Source: Lepas anatifera (lineage: Eukaryota > Arthropoda > Thecostraca > Lepadidae). Taken from it: a stretch of DNA of 64,000 nucleotides. A program made the position numbers and the translations under genes. Where the stretch lies: NCBI GenBank assembly GCA_034440635.1, contig JAOTON010001532.1, forward strand, positions 174,001 to 238,000, given 5' to 3'. The notes below the pieces were generated by a model. It did not search any database. It was given only the letters and a program-made list of their open reading frames with translations, and had not been told where the DNA came from. Below are positions 1 to 11,967 of this stretch, piece by piece (the stretch's first letter is position 1; each line of letters starts with the position of its first letter).

Positions 1-204
1 TGGGATGCTTTTGTGGGGCTCATTAAAAAAATTGGGTAAATAGCCAAGGACATTAAAATATAGACGGCAGTAAAATATTCAGCAAAAAACAGGTCTTTGC
101 GCGTGCCTTACTTCAACCGAGAGGCAACAGCTACTACTGAGGTATTATTTATCCAATATAAACCTAAATAATGACATAATAGCCATAAAATCTGAATGTG
201 AAAT

Positions 205-284
205 CAGCGTCAGCCCGGATTCGAACCCAGAACACTAGGATTGCTAGACAAGCATGCTGCCAACTGCGCTATTGAGCGACGAAA
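205..284 (-). repeat. tRNA-derived SINE head (first of a pair)
   Basis: On the minus strand an A-box-like TAGCGCAGTTGG is followed about 35 bases later by the B-box-like GGTTCGAATCC, the spacing of an internal RNA polymerase III promoter. The two acceptor-stem arms do not pair, so this looks tRNA-derived rather than a working tRNA gene. The same sequence recurs at 14240-14319 in copy B. Confidence 0.5.
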
Positions 285-307
285 TTACCATTATAAAGAT
301 GAAAAGT

Positions 308-386
308 GCAGCGCGTCGGATCCGAACCCGGTACCTTTGCGTTACTAGGCCAGCGCTTAACACACTGCGCTATTTCGGCGCCGAGC
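308..386 (-). repeat. tRNA-derived SINE head (second of a pair)
   Basis: The minus strand carries the A-box-like TAGCGCAGTGTG and the B-box-like GGTTCGGATCC about 40 bases apart, directly beside the head at 205-284. Copy B has the same element at 14343-14421, with one B-box change on the plus strand (ACCCTG for ACCCGG). Acceptor pairing is poor, which again suggests a SINE head or tRNA relic. Confidence 0.45.
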
Positions 387-1440
387 CGTGCGCGCTTAAA
401 ACATGTAATATTACAAGTTGAGCTGCAGTATTAGATTCTGATTTCTCCCGCGCTTTGCTCTGAGATTTTAGATATTTCATGCCTAAAATGTATTTTAGCG
501 GACGCAGCACAGATTGGGCTTTCCGAAATGCATGGTCGTTTTCCTGTGCAAGCCACGGTTTATAAGTTATGACGCATCAAAGTCATCGGCTACCACATCT
601 CCCATAGACTTCACATTAGTCCTTACCGAGGTTTACTTACCGAAGGATTTTTCCATGTCCTAGATTGGCACCCAAAAGCGGGGTGGGTTTGTATTCAGGT
701 CTCCATTCCAGGTATCTCTATTCCATGGTAACACTCAATTCCATCTAAGAATTAAAGCTCCCGGGGTGAGGAGAGTCTACGAGTCGAAAATTCGGGCAAA
801 TGGTAGAGACAAAGCTGATAGAGTAAGTAACGGGATTCAGAGGTCCCCGCGGACCTGCCTAATTTTCTTAGCAAAGCGGGACATTCTCATTCTCAGTACT
901 AACCATGCACTCTTTTTGCTGATGTCCAGTGATGCTCATAAGAAGCGTGCATAGATCCAAACAACACATATGATCCTCTTTTTTGAAAGTGCGTAACTGA
1001 CGTAACTCTTCGTACCACTCGCTTCTCGCAGCCATCCCTCCAACTACGAGGTCGTGCCAACACATTTAAGCGTTTCCCTTCGTTCATCCTATCCTAAAGT
1101 TCTTGACGTCACAGTGTCGCGTTGCACTTTTGTTTTGCCACTGTACGGGGCTGCATAAAGTGGGAGAGAGGATGGAGGGACAGCTATCTCACACTTCTGG
1201 GAGTATGAAACGTGGTCCAGACTGTATTGTGTACCTGGAAACCTGGAACTGGATATCGGCGTCGACCAAGTGTTGCAGCCTTATCGATAGAAAATGTATT
1301 CAGCTGTCTCCCTGTTTAAGTTTAGGCAAACTTTATTCTTATTCTCCGCCTTATTATCTTTGAAACATCTTTTGTTCTATAGGTCGCTTTCTAAAGAGCT
1401 TCATTAATCGCGTAAGATGTGGGATGAATCCACCATTTCT

Positions 1441-1935
1441 CTAGTTTGTTCCATGCTCTGGAATATTGTGGGCCAATCCAGCCGGTTGGTTTTCTGCAGC
1501 GCTGACCTCGGACGTATCCTCCAGAGATCCTGCGGAGACACAGATACCCGCCGGGCAGAATCCAGGTTCGATGCAGTCGCTGTTTTGGTTGCAGAACTGG
1601 CCAAGTCGGGACTTTCCCGGCATTATGAAATACATTTCAGCTGCGTTAACTTTAAAAGTCGCCACGCTTCCCACTTCATTGTAGAGTACACACTGTCGTC
1701 TTCTGTTGAATGCGAAACTGGCGCAATCCGGGTAGCTGTAGCAGTAGCCACAGCAGAGACAGGTACCTCCAGCGCCAAAATCTTTGTTGGTCGGAATTAC
1801 CCTGAACCTCTTTGTGGGTGTCTTTACGTATCCATGGTGGTATTTTTCATGTTTCAAGCAGCCCGTGGACGGCTGCATCAACAGCAGCAGTGTCCAAAAG
1901 GAGATAGAGCCAAAAACAATTCTCAGCGTCTTCAT
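1441..1935 (-). CDS. Small secreted cysteine-rich protein, PAN/apple-like, copy A
   Basis: This is a complete 164-residue reading frame from ATG at 1935 to TAG at 1441. Residues 1-25 form a signal peptide (charged MKTLR, then hydrophobic FWTLLLL, cleavage near STG-C). Residues about 57-105 have a PAN/apple-like cysteine pattern (CLCCGYCYSYPDCASF, then QCVLYNEV). Residues about 115-133 carry a second module, CNQNSDCIEPGFC-GIC, like small EB-type repeats. The C-terminal 30 residues are Ser/Glu/Asn-rich. Just upstream on the minus strand a TTCTTAG acceptor (ending 1961) and a GTAAGT donor (starting 2065) frame a likely 105-bp intron in the 5' leader, identical in copy B, which supports a real gene. 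Family membership is inferred from cysteine spacing only and the function is unknown. The paralogue at 15474-15968 differs at 11 residues. Confidence 0.75.
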   Translation of the reverse strand: MKTLRIVFGSISFWTLLLLMQPSTGCLKHEKYHHGYVKTPTKRFRVIPTNKDFGAGGTCLCCGYCYSYPDCASFAFNRRRQCVLYNEVGSVATFKVNAAEMYFIMPGKSRLGQFCNQNSDCIEPGFCPAGICVSAGSLEDTSEVSAAENQPAGLAHNIPEHGTN

Positions 1936-3084
1936 GTTTGTTCCTTCTCACAGCGTTCAGCTAAGAACAATAAGCTCGGGCTTAGACCAATATTGAAGTT
2001 TAGACAACGTTAGATTCCAAAGAGAGGTAAAAGATTAATTCAATTATGCATGTGATAGCACTTACGCTGAAAGTTAGCGCTGCTGCAGGACACGGAGTGT
2101 TGGTCCTCCTTCTATCGCGCCTGCTTGCTTTTTGACAGTTCCGGTGTTATGCCTAGTTGTTGTTTGGGGTTTCGGCGTGACGCCGGACACCAGTCAATGG
2201 CGGATCTAGGACTTTGCCGATGGAGTGTGGGGAGGGGACGAAACCCCGGGGAGTGACTTACCACCTGAAGGCATCCGGGGTTCACCTGCCATACTCAATG
2301 TTTTATTTCTTTTGGGTGGGAGGGGGTTAGTGAGTGTTCTAAAGGTATAGCTGGGAAGTGGGGATGCAGAAAGAAGAAAATTATTGGTAGGCTGAGAGAC
2401 CACTTCTTTCACGAATCCCATCTCCTTTTTCTAGATCCGTCCCTTTTACTATTTGGATATTGCCAAGAAACAGTACAGCAAGGCTTTCGATAAGAACTAC
2501 CTTCCACAAGGATTTTCTGTCATGTCATAGAACTATTAAGTACATTTCGCTTTGGTATAGCACCACAATTACTGGGACCAGGCACTTGACGTAATTAAAG
2601 TCCAAAAGTTTTGCAACATTTTGCAAGCCTTTCATGCAGCGTTGATAAGAGCCTCGTTTACAGCCTGCCCCCAGAGGTGAAAATCTGCCAACTCGCCAAA
2701 AATATGGCGGAAAAGTAGATCCGGTCGGTGACGAAAAGCGAAAGATTGTACTCACTTCAGTGTGGAAATTCACACTCAGCCTGTCAATGCTTTATTTGCA
2801 ATCTGGAAGGACCCAAAGGACCGGGAAAATAATTCCCTTTTCGGTGCCAAACTTCAAAATGTTTGGTCACACATGTTTGGTTTGTAATTCCTTTGCTGAC
2901 ACTCGGCCACATTTTCCTACCTCTGCCGGCCATAGTCTGCGCTCTATTGGCACCCACGACCGCCCAGGGGTCCAATTCGGACCCCCTGGCCCCCTGCAAC
3001 CTCAGGTCTCAATAGTGATGTGGAAAATCGAAATGGCGCTGAAACCACTCAACCGGCTTCTGCTCCAGTGCACAGTGCAATGTC

Positions 3085-3320
3085 CGGCGGCTCTGGTGGT
3101 AGAGCGTTGGACTCTGGCCCGCTCACAAAACCGTGCAGTGGCAGTGTGCCGGTGAAAGTTTGGGATCGATTCCCCTGAGACGCTCTGGCGCTCAATATTT
3201 ACCCCACATAGGTTGGCTGGCAACGGACTGCTAAAAGGGTGACCTGAACGGGGCGGCCGTTCCTGTGCTTTGTGGGACATTTAACTTAGGCTTTCAAACA
3301 AACCCGTCATTGCGGGAGTT
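3085..3320 (+). repeat. tRNA-derived SINE, family with TGGTGGTAGAGCG head, copy A
   Basis: The A-box-like TGGTGGTAGAGCG at about 3095 and the B-box-like GATCGATTCC at about 3164 are followed by a long unique tail ending near TTTCAAACAAACCCGTC. Near-identical sequence is at 17118-17352, and a diverged copy lies on the minus strand at 59266-59475. The high-identity block of the tandem duplication stops inside this element, near 3213. Confidence 0.6.
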
Positions 3321-3502
3321 GCTCATCCGGATGATGGGTTCGGAGTTTCCCGACAAGTCTCGTGAAGATTCGATTCCAAGATAAAATTTGAATAAAATTG
3401 TAGCAAAATTTATTTGAAAACCTCGAAAAAACACATGGAGCTGCAATGGAGCAAGAATGGGTCAAATTTAGGGCGATTTAGGAAATCCCTTATAGCATTT
3501 CA

Positions 3503-5529
3503 CAGAAGTGCAGAAACTTGCCAACTCGGCTGCTGGAGTTTGTGACACATTTATGATAGTTGAGGTGCATAAGTGTGACAAAATAGCGATCATGACAGTA
3601 TGGTTCAAAATCAAACCACACATTTTCGAAATACAGAATGAAGCGTGTAGCGAATATTTTAATTTAGCAACTCTGTCCTTCAATTGCACAGCGTACCATC
3701 AGTGATACAATATTGGTACTGTGTTCAGTTTCTACTAAAACGAGAGACCCCCGCTGCAGAAAACCCGGAAACCGCTGTCACAGTTGCCAGATTTTAACAT
3801 GCAGCCCAATGGTGCCGATTGTTAGTAGTTGCCAGAAAGTTGCCGCCTAGATGCCCGAAATGTGACAGTCAATTTTTTCGAGAAATACATGATTGTGGGC
3901 ATATTTAAGGCATTAAAGATAACGCAGATACGTTATCAAGTACTTTTCTGTCCATTTTGTCAGGTTAAATAATATTTAAAGTTTGAGTATCTTCGATTTA
4001 GCGGTCCCTATTTCTTTGAATTTAGTATCAAGTACGCCTAAAAGCTACTAGGAAAAGTACTAAATGAGTGAAATAAATAAACATAGCTGGGCAGCGATTC
4101 TACCTAAGCTACGCAACAGCGACAACACAAGTTCGCAATGTTTGTGTGATGTAGAGCCTGCCAAAAAAATTTGAACAAGTGGGAAGCTACTTCTGTTGAG
4201 GGCATATTTATTAGGTATATCTGAGATAAGTGCAGGCTAAAACTAGCTGGAATAAATAGTGCTGCCCATGGCTAATCTAAGATGAATGTAGGCTACTTTG
4301 ATTCTGATGCACTTTCACACATCAAACTTGGTTTTTCATTCCTTAGCTTGCTTGTGCCTTACCTTATTTGTGCCCTAGATCAAGATTGGTTAGGTAGATT
4401 TGGAGCTGGAGGAAGTTGGGAGAGTTGGCGCCAGCAGCAGACTGGCAACAACAGTAATTCAGGTGAGATTTCATGATCAAATTATCATGTCAATATTGTA
4501 CAGATAGCAAATGTGTGCCAATGCAGTCCTCCACAAAGTGTTAAAACACACACTGGAGAGGGGCCTGGCACTAACGTGCACTAGAGGGGGCCTAGTAGAC
4601 CCCTTCTCATCTCAGGAAATCACAGAAAATCTCAGAAAGAAAGAGACTTTGAAAAACGCTGGTTGGGGGTGTGTTGCTTACTACCAGTGGTAGTAAGCAA
4701 CACACAGAACCTGAACTGCCTGGAGTTAAAGCAGGATTTTGACTTATACACTGGATCTTTCTTTGGTATGAGACTTCCAATACCTCTGTACCTATTAGGC
4801 CAATAGACATAATTTTACATCTATGCAGGGTAGTTGCCTCAGAGTTTTTACTGCAAGAAGGAACGACCAGGCAGGTGATAATCAGGTGTTGGGGGAAAAT
4901 TTTAAGCATTTGATCTGGCTATAAAAATGCTACCTAAGGTCCACTTTACCAACACATTTTAGGTAGATCCAAATCCTATGTTGACATTGACATTTTTGTC
5001 CCTTTTGTTGATATGTGAGATGGAATTTCAGTGCGGGGGTGGGGGGGGAAGCTGTGATCGGGGTTCCCAATTGTGTGTAGGTGTACGCTCCCATTTATAG
5101 ATTAGTTCCCAATAATAATTTTCATGATAATTGCCACATTTAATCATGGGGAAATGTACCACAATTGGAAACACTCCTTCCAAAAATGGAAACTTCTTCA
5201 AAAGGGAAATGCATGTCATTGGGGGAAACTGCAGTCAGAGTTGCCAATAATAGTTATGATCCCAGCACTGAAAACAATGATCCATAATTTGAAATTTTCC
5301 TTCCAAAACATAAACATGATCTAAAAATGAAAACACAGTTTACTACTTTCATGCGGTAATGGCTTGGTGCTTGAACCTTGTCCGTTGCAAAAAGTAAGAG
5401 ACAGGTAGATGACATTCAGCATATTGGAAATATTATTCAAGTATAAAATTATCATTTCCAGCTTTGTGTGACAGAGGAGGCATACGTCGCATTGAGTTTG
5501 TGACAGCCAGTATACTTTCTGCACCTCTG
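3503..5529 (+). mobile_element. 2.0-kb non-autonomous hAT-type element, present only in copy A
   Basis: The element starts CAGAAGTGCAGAAAC and its other end, reverse-complemented, reads CAGAGGTGCAGAAAG. It is flanked by the exact 8-bp duplication GCATTTCA (3495-3502 and 5530-5537). Both the 8-bp target duplication and the CAGRGGTG-like terminus are hallmarks of hAT transposons. Copy B has an uninterrupted version of the site near 17521-17545. The interior is AT-rich with no reading frame over 100 residues and no recognisable transposase, so it would depend on an enzyme from elsewhere. A fragment at 4537-4640 resembles the ends of the TTAA elements described at 29870-30780. Confidence 0.88.
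4669..4705. repeat. Perfect 17-bp-arm hairpin
   Basis: The arm GTGTGTTGCTTACTACC (4669-4685) and its exact complement (4689-4705) are separated by only AGT. It lies inside the hAT-type element of copy A. No T-run follows, so a terminator is unlikely. Confidence 0.9.
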
Positions 5530-6355
5530 GCATTTCATTTGTTTGGTGCCTAGTTTTCGGGCTGTGCCTCCCATTTACAAACAAGGCCAGCTCCTAAAAT
5601 CCTGAATAAAACAATAGACATGATGGTCATTAAGCTAAAAATATTCTTAACATATTCAAAAGTCACGCAGTCATATTGTATTAGTTCTATGATAAATATA
5701 AACATGTAAATTCACCGCTGTAGTTATAAACACCTATCGGTTGTCATCATACCTATCTCGTCACAAATATTTGAATACACCCAGTGTTTGGTGAAAAATG
5801 TCTTATCCTGGGATTCTACGTAAAAACTAATTTACTGATCGTTATACTTTCAAACAGACTATCCGTAACGATATTTACCCTCGCAAAAGGAATGTTTCAA
5901 AGGAGCTATATAACACTTAACCATTGTACCTAGAAAAGAGCCTCGAATACCTACTGATGCGCTTCTATTGAACAAAGGAGTCGAATGACATGAGACACAA
6001 CCTCGTTATTTTAGTTGGCGACCTTGAACTTTGATAAAGATCAAAACGATCGTTTCAAGGTCATGTGATATAATACTTAAATTATTAGATAATATCTGTC
6101 ACTAAGAGTAAAGTGTATTGCCATATCTTGTTTCATTCACAATTTATAATACACAAAAGTTTTACAAAACTATGGCATTTGAATATATCCTGTGGTCTTA
6201 CTATTGACCTGAGCTCAGAACTGTTGACATCACACAAATTTGTCCTTTCATTCGTACTTGAGAATTTTTTTTGAAATTGATATCGCTCTTCTAAAAGTCA
6301 TTTCCAGGACCGCTCAACCTTGTTTTAAGGAATAAAAATTTCCTATATAGGTATA

Positions 6356-7817
6356 TTTGTATTTGTATTTGTATCATTCTTGAGCACATCCAATCAATTT
6401 TGGTTTTTCATGGCTCGTGTCACAGTAGATAGATGTGAATAAAGTGGAAAAAATACACACCCACACACCCACAGACACATCTTTCACACATTTACATATA
6501 CAATAATCGATACAAGTGGTCAATGGTTAGGGGTTGTGCATGTGTGCCTGCAGTCGTCGCTTAAATGAGCCTGCACGGCCACCAAGCACACGTCCGGGAA
6601 GTCGGTTGTAGTACTTTACAACGCGGTTAAAGAACTGCCTCCTCCCTGCCTCTGTTCTGATTCGTGGCAGGTTGTAGGCGCTATCCTGACGCGTAACGGT
6701 TTGTCGCACATCACGCCTCTTAGTCAGCCTTCGAGAGATGACGCGTGGTTTGCCGCTTTCAATCGCACGTCTCAAAAGGCCCACCGCGTGGTACATGCCG
6801 AGATCTCGCGCAGACAGCCAACCCAGCTCATGTATAACACTGCTTATGTGGTCTCGTCTCCTCTTTCCAGAAATGACTCTCGCGCAAAAGTTAAGAATCT
6901 TCTGGACACGATACATGCGCTGCATAGAGCAGCTGCCGTACACACTGATACAGTACCGCACATGGGACACGACCAGACCGTTAACTATTGCTGCTATCAG
7001 CTGGCGTGGCAAACAAAGTCTCGCGTGGCTCAGTCCAACAAGGAGACCCGTGCATTTTCTGGAAAGATGGAGAGGCTATATGATATTCGTAGCTTAAATG
7101 GCGATCCATGACAAGACCCAGATTCTTCACAGCGTCTGACTCCCTGATGACGGTTTCTTGCATGCTGAGTGTAATTTTTGGCAGATTTCTCAAAATTTGG
7201 GGGGTTCCTAAGAGGAGAAGCTGTGTTTTTGCAGTGTTCAGTTCGTGTGATTTTAACTAAATCTATGGTGTAGGGTCTGCAAAACAGATTCCATGTTCGT
7301 GATCATTTTGGTAAGTTGAGCTTTTTGGCCAGAGATGAGAATTTGGGTGTCATCTGCGTATTGGATAATATGAGCACCGCTTTCAAGATAGATGCCTAAA
7401 TCGTTGGAGAAGATGTTGTAGAGCAGGGGCCCAAGGCATGTCCCCTGATATACGCCTATAGAATTTGGAAGTCTTCCGGAAAGGTTTTTGGTGCTCGAAT
7501 TTGTGGCCTGGAGGTGAAAACCCTGGTTATCTTGAAGCCCAGATGGTTGATTTTTCCTACATGGTAACCGAGCCTGCTGGTAGTGGCCGGAAAGATAGCT
7601 GCGGAACCATTCACTGTCTATACCGTATAGTTCAAGTTTTTTTACTAGTTTTTTTGTGATCAACAACATCAAAACATTTGCTTAAATCTAACAGCACCAA
7701 AAGAGTAATTTTGCCGTCATCCATAGCCTCCAGAATATGGTCTGTTACTGTCAGAAGAGCGGTCTCGGTTGAGTGGAAGCGGCGGAAACCGTGTTGAGTC
7801 TCCATAAATGACGTCAT
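6356..7817 (-). mobile_element. LINE 1: 5'-truncated, frame-broken Jockey/CR1-like retrotransposon
   Basis: On the minus strand the pieces read in order. 7817-7632 gives an early reverse-transcriptase block (QHGFR, LLVLLDLSKCFDVVDH). 7672-7253 gives the palm with YQGTCLGPLLYNIF and the YADD catalytic motif. 7193-6981 and 7012-6527 give the thumb and C-terminal region (VRYCISVYGS, YNRLP). The frame shifts at least twice, so it is dead. No endonuclease domain is present upstream. Downstream of the coding part, the minus strand ends in short ATACAA-type repeats near 6356-6380, as expected of a LINE 3' tail. The clade assignment is by motif only. Confidence 0.82.
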
Positions 7818-8606
7818 AAATTATTGACCTGCCCTAACATTAATGTTCAGTCAAAAGTTGTCAAATTTGGCCCCTGGTAGATATGGAAAGTAACGTGTTT
7901 CCAATTCCCCTCATTATTGCTGTGAATTATCAGTTATGCTGGGAATTATACCATATAACATGACGAGTATATGACTGAAAGCACTGGAGTTAATGAACCT
8001 AAATGTACCGAATGAACTAGACCCATTATCTATGACCCGGACCCTCATTTTTTTAACTTTCCACTGATAAAACCAAGCAACGGGCCCCTCCGATGCGCTC
8101 AAATATCGAATCCTAAATTGTGTTTGGACTATTTTGAGCGATTTTCTAAACGTTGAAAACCTTATTTCAAGAATATTCATACCCAATCAGGTATCTCTAG
8201 TGATGCAAAAGCTAAGGATAAACGGCACATTATTCCGTTCATACTTTCCCACGTAGAGTTGGAGCCTGTGTTCTTTCAAGGCGCAGAATCGGCTGTGCAG
8301 CGACTGATAATGGAAAATTTAGCTGTCAATATTTTCTAAACATCTCATTTTACCATCAATAAACAGCTATCTTCCATTCTCTATGTCAAGACGATCCAAA
8401 TGAACACCTATTTTGTACACTTATCTCTATCGGTTCGTTTTCCTAATATAGCGGCAAATATTCGAAAATAGCTTTTTAGACCGATGAGATTGGTCCAAAT
8501 TGTATTCCATTGTGATACAACTCGTACCAATGGACTTCAAATGAACCAGGGAATAGGATTAGGGGCGCAACAAGTGAATTAAAAAAGTCTCCCCAAAACG
8601 AAACGT
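7818..8606. other. Anonymous sequence
   Basis: This is AT-rich sequence without a convincing reading frame, tRNA-like box pair or tandem repeat. I see nothing that can be named. Confidence 0.4.
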
Positions 8607-8865
<259 letters not shown>

Positions 8866-8869
8866 TATT

Positions 8870-9805
8870 GTGCCACATCAAGACTAATGCTCGGCCGAAA
8901 TCGTAGAATTATACATTCCAGTACTCTTTTTTGCTGACGATAGATTATTACTGGCATAACTAGAAGAGGTAGTCAAGGAAACCATTTTGATTGTTTCGGA
9001 AAATAGTGAGCTGTATTGACTCAGCTAATCGGAGTTTTATCACCAAGGATTATACTAAAGGAATGAGGGGCATCCCAGTAGAAGAAGACACTAAGAGTTT
9101 AGAGATCAAAATCAACATTAAAAACTATATTTTTGAACGGAATAAAAGGGAACACAAAAGAAAGTCCAAAAGCTGGCAACCATGAATGACGGTAAAATTT
9201 CAGAGTCCCGTAACAAATTAATTAAAGTTATCGTATGGTGCAAGAATCACCCCACTACCATACAAGACATACAGATCGCACAAGTTGCAGTATTCATCAA
9301 GTATTAGGGGCACCAAAATATTCTACAATTTTACAGTGTGGACAATAAGGGCTGCACTGCAGTGAACCAATTCACTTATTCAGAACATTATGACCATACA
9401 ACAAGAACATAAATGAAATAAATAGGCTAAAAACATATTCAAATAAAAAACATTGTAATATCTTGCTATGAGAAAACCAAATACCACTATTTTAGAAAGT
9501 TCGACAAAAGGAGATATAAAGTAATGAAAGAAGCAATAGGATCATGGAGAATGGGCGAAGGAGCGCAAGAGCAAACCAGCGCTGGAGACTTACACAGCAG
9601 ATAGAAAAGAAGTCAAGAAAGGCCCGGACTACTCAGTAATGCCAGCGCATCAATATGGCAAGAGTGGATGCTCCAGGGGCCAAACAAGTTGCTGGCATGT
9701 CACTGTTTGAAAGTTCACATCACAAATGTGTCACCAAATTAAACGTCATCGGCTTCTGATCTCGGAGTTATTACACCGCTTTTCATTATTTTGTGTCTTA
9801 TGCTT
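8870..9805. other. Anonymous AT-rich sequence
   Basis: No gene, repeat unit or element boundary was recognised in this stretch. Confidence 0.35.
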
Positions 9806-9990
9806 TGACCCTCATCCCGGTGGGGGTGTGTCAACACCCCTCGGGTTTTTCTGGTGGCACGAGAAAACGGCGGCGCGATGCGCCGCCTTTCTTTCTCAAT
9901 TTCGCACCGTTACCCAAAATCTTAAGGTTGGGTCACCAGTATAGGTCAAGTGACCTCACCTCCAAACATTTTTAAGGTGACTCATTCCCA
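9806..9990 (+). mobile_element. Truncated end of a TTAA-type element
   Basis: The GC-rich start (CCCGGTGGGGG, then CGGGTTTTTC and GGCGGCGCG) followed by CAAGTGACCTCACCTC matches the left end of the element at 43457-44647 over about 190 bases. The matching second end is not present nearby and the TTAA is degraded, so this is a fragment. Confidence 0.55.
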
Positions 9991-10220
9991 TGGGCCGTCC
10001 ACATGTTCTAATGGGTCAATCCACATGTTGCGGTTTATAAGAGCTAGAGGCATTGACGGATCCAGGAGCAGCTTTTGGAGGGGGCCAACCCAACGTTTTG
10101 GGGACGGAATAAATCGTGAAACAATCGCGAGAACATGGTATCTTTAAAGAAAAAAATGGCGTAAAATTAGTACTGGGAGATCATGGGGGGGATAGACGGT
10201 GCGATTTTAGGCCTTGGTCG

Positions 10221-11967
10221 TGATTGTATTTCTGTATGGCTGTACCAGCAGCGTGTATTTCTGTATGACTGTAGCACCAGCGTGTTTTTTCTGCATGGCT
10301 GTACCAGCAGCGTGTATTTCTGTATGACTGTAGCACCAGGGTGTTTTTCTGCATGGCTGTAGCACCAGCGTGTTTTTCTGCATGGCTGTACCAGCAGCGT
10401 GTATTTCTGTATGACTGTAGCAGCAGCGTGTATTTCTGTATGACTGTAGCAGCAGTGTGTATTTCTGTATGACTGTAGCACCAGCGTATTTTTCTGCATG
10501 GCTGTAGCACCAGCGTGTTTTTCTGTATGGCTGTAGCAGCAGCGTGTATTTCTGTATGACTGTGGCATCAGGGTGTGATTGTATTTCTATAAGGCTGTAC
10601 CATCAGTGTGTCTTTGTGTAACGCTGTAGCACCAGCGTGTATTTCTGTATGGCTGTAGCACCAGCGTGTATTTCTGTATGACTGTAGCAGCAGCGTGTAT
10701 TTCTGTACGGCTGTAGCAACAGCGTGTATTTCTGTATGGCTGTAGCACCAGCGTATATTTCTGTATGACTGTAGCAGCAGCGTGTATTTCTGTACGGCTG
10801 TAGCAACAGCGTGTATTTCTGTATGACTTTAGCACCAGCGTGTATTTCTGTGTGGCTGTAGCACCAGCGTGTATTTCTGTATAACTGTAGCACCAGCGTG
10901 TATTTCTGTATAACTGAAGCACCAGCGTGTATTTCTGTTTGGCTGTAGCACCAGCGTGTATTTCTGTACGGCTGTAGCACCAGCGTGTATTTCTGTATGG
11001 CTGTAGCACCAGCGTGTATTTCTGTATGACTTTAGCACCAGCGTGTATTTCTGTGTGGCTGTAGCACCAGCGTATATTTCTGTATGGCTGTTGCACCGAT
11101 GTGTATTTCTGTATAACTGTAGCACCAGCGTGTATTTCTGTATGGCTGTAGCATCAGCGTGTATTTCTGTATGACTGTAACACCAGCGTGTATTTCTGTA
11201 TAACTGTAGCACCAGCGTGTATTTCTGTTTGGCTGTAGCACCAGCGTGTATTTCTGTACGGCTGTAGCAACAGCGTGTATTTCTGTACGGCTGTAGCACC
11301 AGCGTGTATTTCTGTATGGCTGTTGCACCGGCGTGTATTTCTGTATAACTGTAGCACCAGCGTGTATTTCTGTATAACTGAAGCACCAGCGTGTATTTCT
11401 GTTTGGCTGTAGCACCAGCGTGTATTTCTGTACGGCTGTAGCAACAGCGTGTATTTCTGTATGGCTGTAGCACCAGTGTGTATTTCTGTATGGCTGTTGC
11501 ACCGGTGTGTATTTCTGTATAACTGTAGCACCAGCGTGTATTTCTGTATGGCTGCAGCATCAGCGTGTATTTCTGTATGACTGTAACACCAGCGTGTATT
11601 TCTGTGTGGCTGTAGCACCTGTGTGTATTTGTGTAATGCTGCAGCATCAGCGTGTATTTGTGTGACGCTGTAGCATCAGCGTGTATTTCTGTATGGCTGT
11701 AGCACCAGCGTGTATTTCTGTATGACTGTAGCACCAGCGTGTATTTCTGTATAACTGAAGCACCAGCGTGTATTTCTGTTTGGCTGTAGCACCAGCGTGT
11801 ATTTTTGTATGACTGTAGCACCAGCGTATATTTCTGTATGACTGTAGCACCAGCGTGTATTTCTGTGTGGCTGTAGCACCTGTGTGTATTTGTGTAATGC
11901 TGCAACATCAGCGTGTATTTGTGTGACGCTGTAGCATCAGCGTGTATTTGTGTATAACTGCAGCAGT
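10221..11967 (-). repeat. 29-bp minisatellite, about 60 units
   Basis: The plus-strand unit is close to GTGTATTTCTGTATGGCTG plus TAGCACCAGC, 29 bp. Units vary at a few fixed positions (TATGGC/TATGAC/TATAAC/TTTGGC/TACGGC). A nine-unit higher-order step is visible: the rare GTGTGACGCTG variant recurs exactly 261 bp apart, at 11661 and 11922. Because 29 is not a multiple of 3, the minus strand reads through all three frames in turn, giving a 383-residue open frame (11980-10829) with a 29-residue period. I regard that frame as a consequence of the repeat rather than a gene. Just upstream, at about 10050, CATTGACGGATCCAGG looks like a hAT-type terminus, without a partner. Confidence 0.93.

Larger units (their letters stand above)
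1..3213 (+). repeat. Tandem duplication copy A, high-identity block
   Basis: This block matches 14038-17246 nearly base for base, with an offset of 14033-14037 because of small indels. Differences are scattered at roughly 1-2 percent by eye. It contains two tRNA-like heads (205-386), a minus-strand secreted-protein gene (1441-1935) and the start of a third SINE (from 3085). I see no coding sequence in 387-1440 or 2070-3080. A small hAT-like relic may lie at 2194-2442, where GGCGGATCTAG and CTAGATCCGTCC face each other, but no target duplication was found. The left edge of the duplication is cut by the window. Confidence 0.93.
3214..6235 (+). repeat. Tandem duplication copy A, diverged block (interrupted by a hAT-type element)
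   Basis: 3214-3494 and 5538-6235 continue to match copy B (17247-18425), but at a much lower level, roughly 75-80 percent by eye. Runs such as TTCAAACAAACCCG and CACCGCTGTAGTTATAAACACC are shared. The sequence between them is the hAT-type insertion at 3503-5529, absent from copy B. No coding sequence is evident. Confidence 0.8.

Noticed and set aside
205..386. Two functional tRNA genes
   Set aside because: Box A and B are present but acceptor arms do not pair, and the loop lengths do not fit; tRNA-derived SINE heads are more likely.
1417..2013. 198-residue plus-strand frame opposite the secreted-protein gene, also at 15450-16046
   Set aside because: It is the antisense of the cysteine-rich gene and its leader; it has no signal or domain, and the minus strand has a signal peptide, ordered cysteines and leader splice sites.
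2194..2442. A hAT MITE between facing GGATCTAG motifs
   Set aside because: Suggestive ends but no flanking duplication, and both duplication copies carry it unchanged, so there is no empty site to confirm it.
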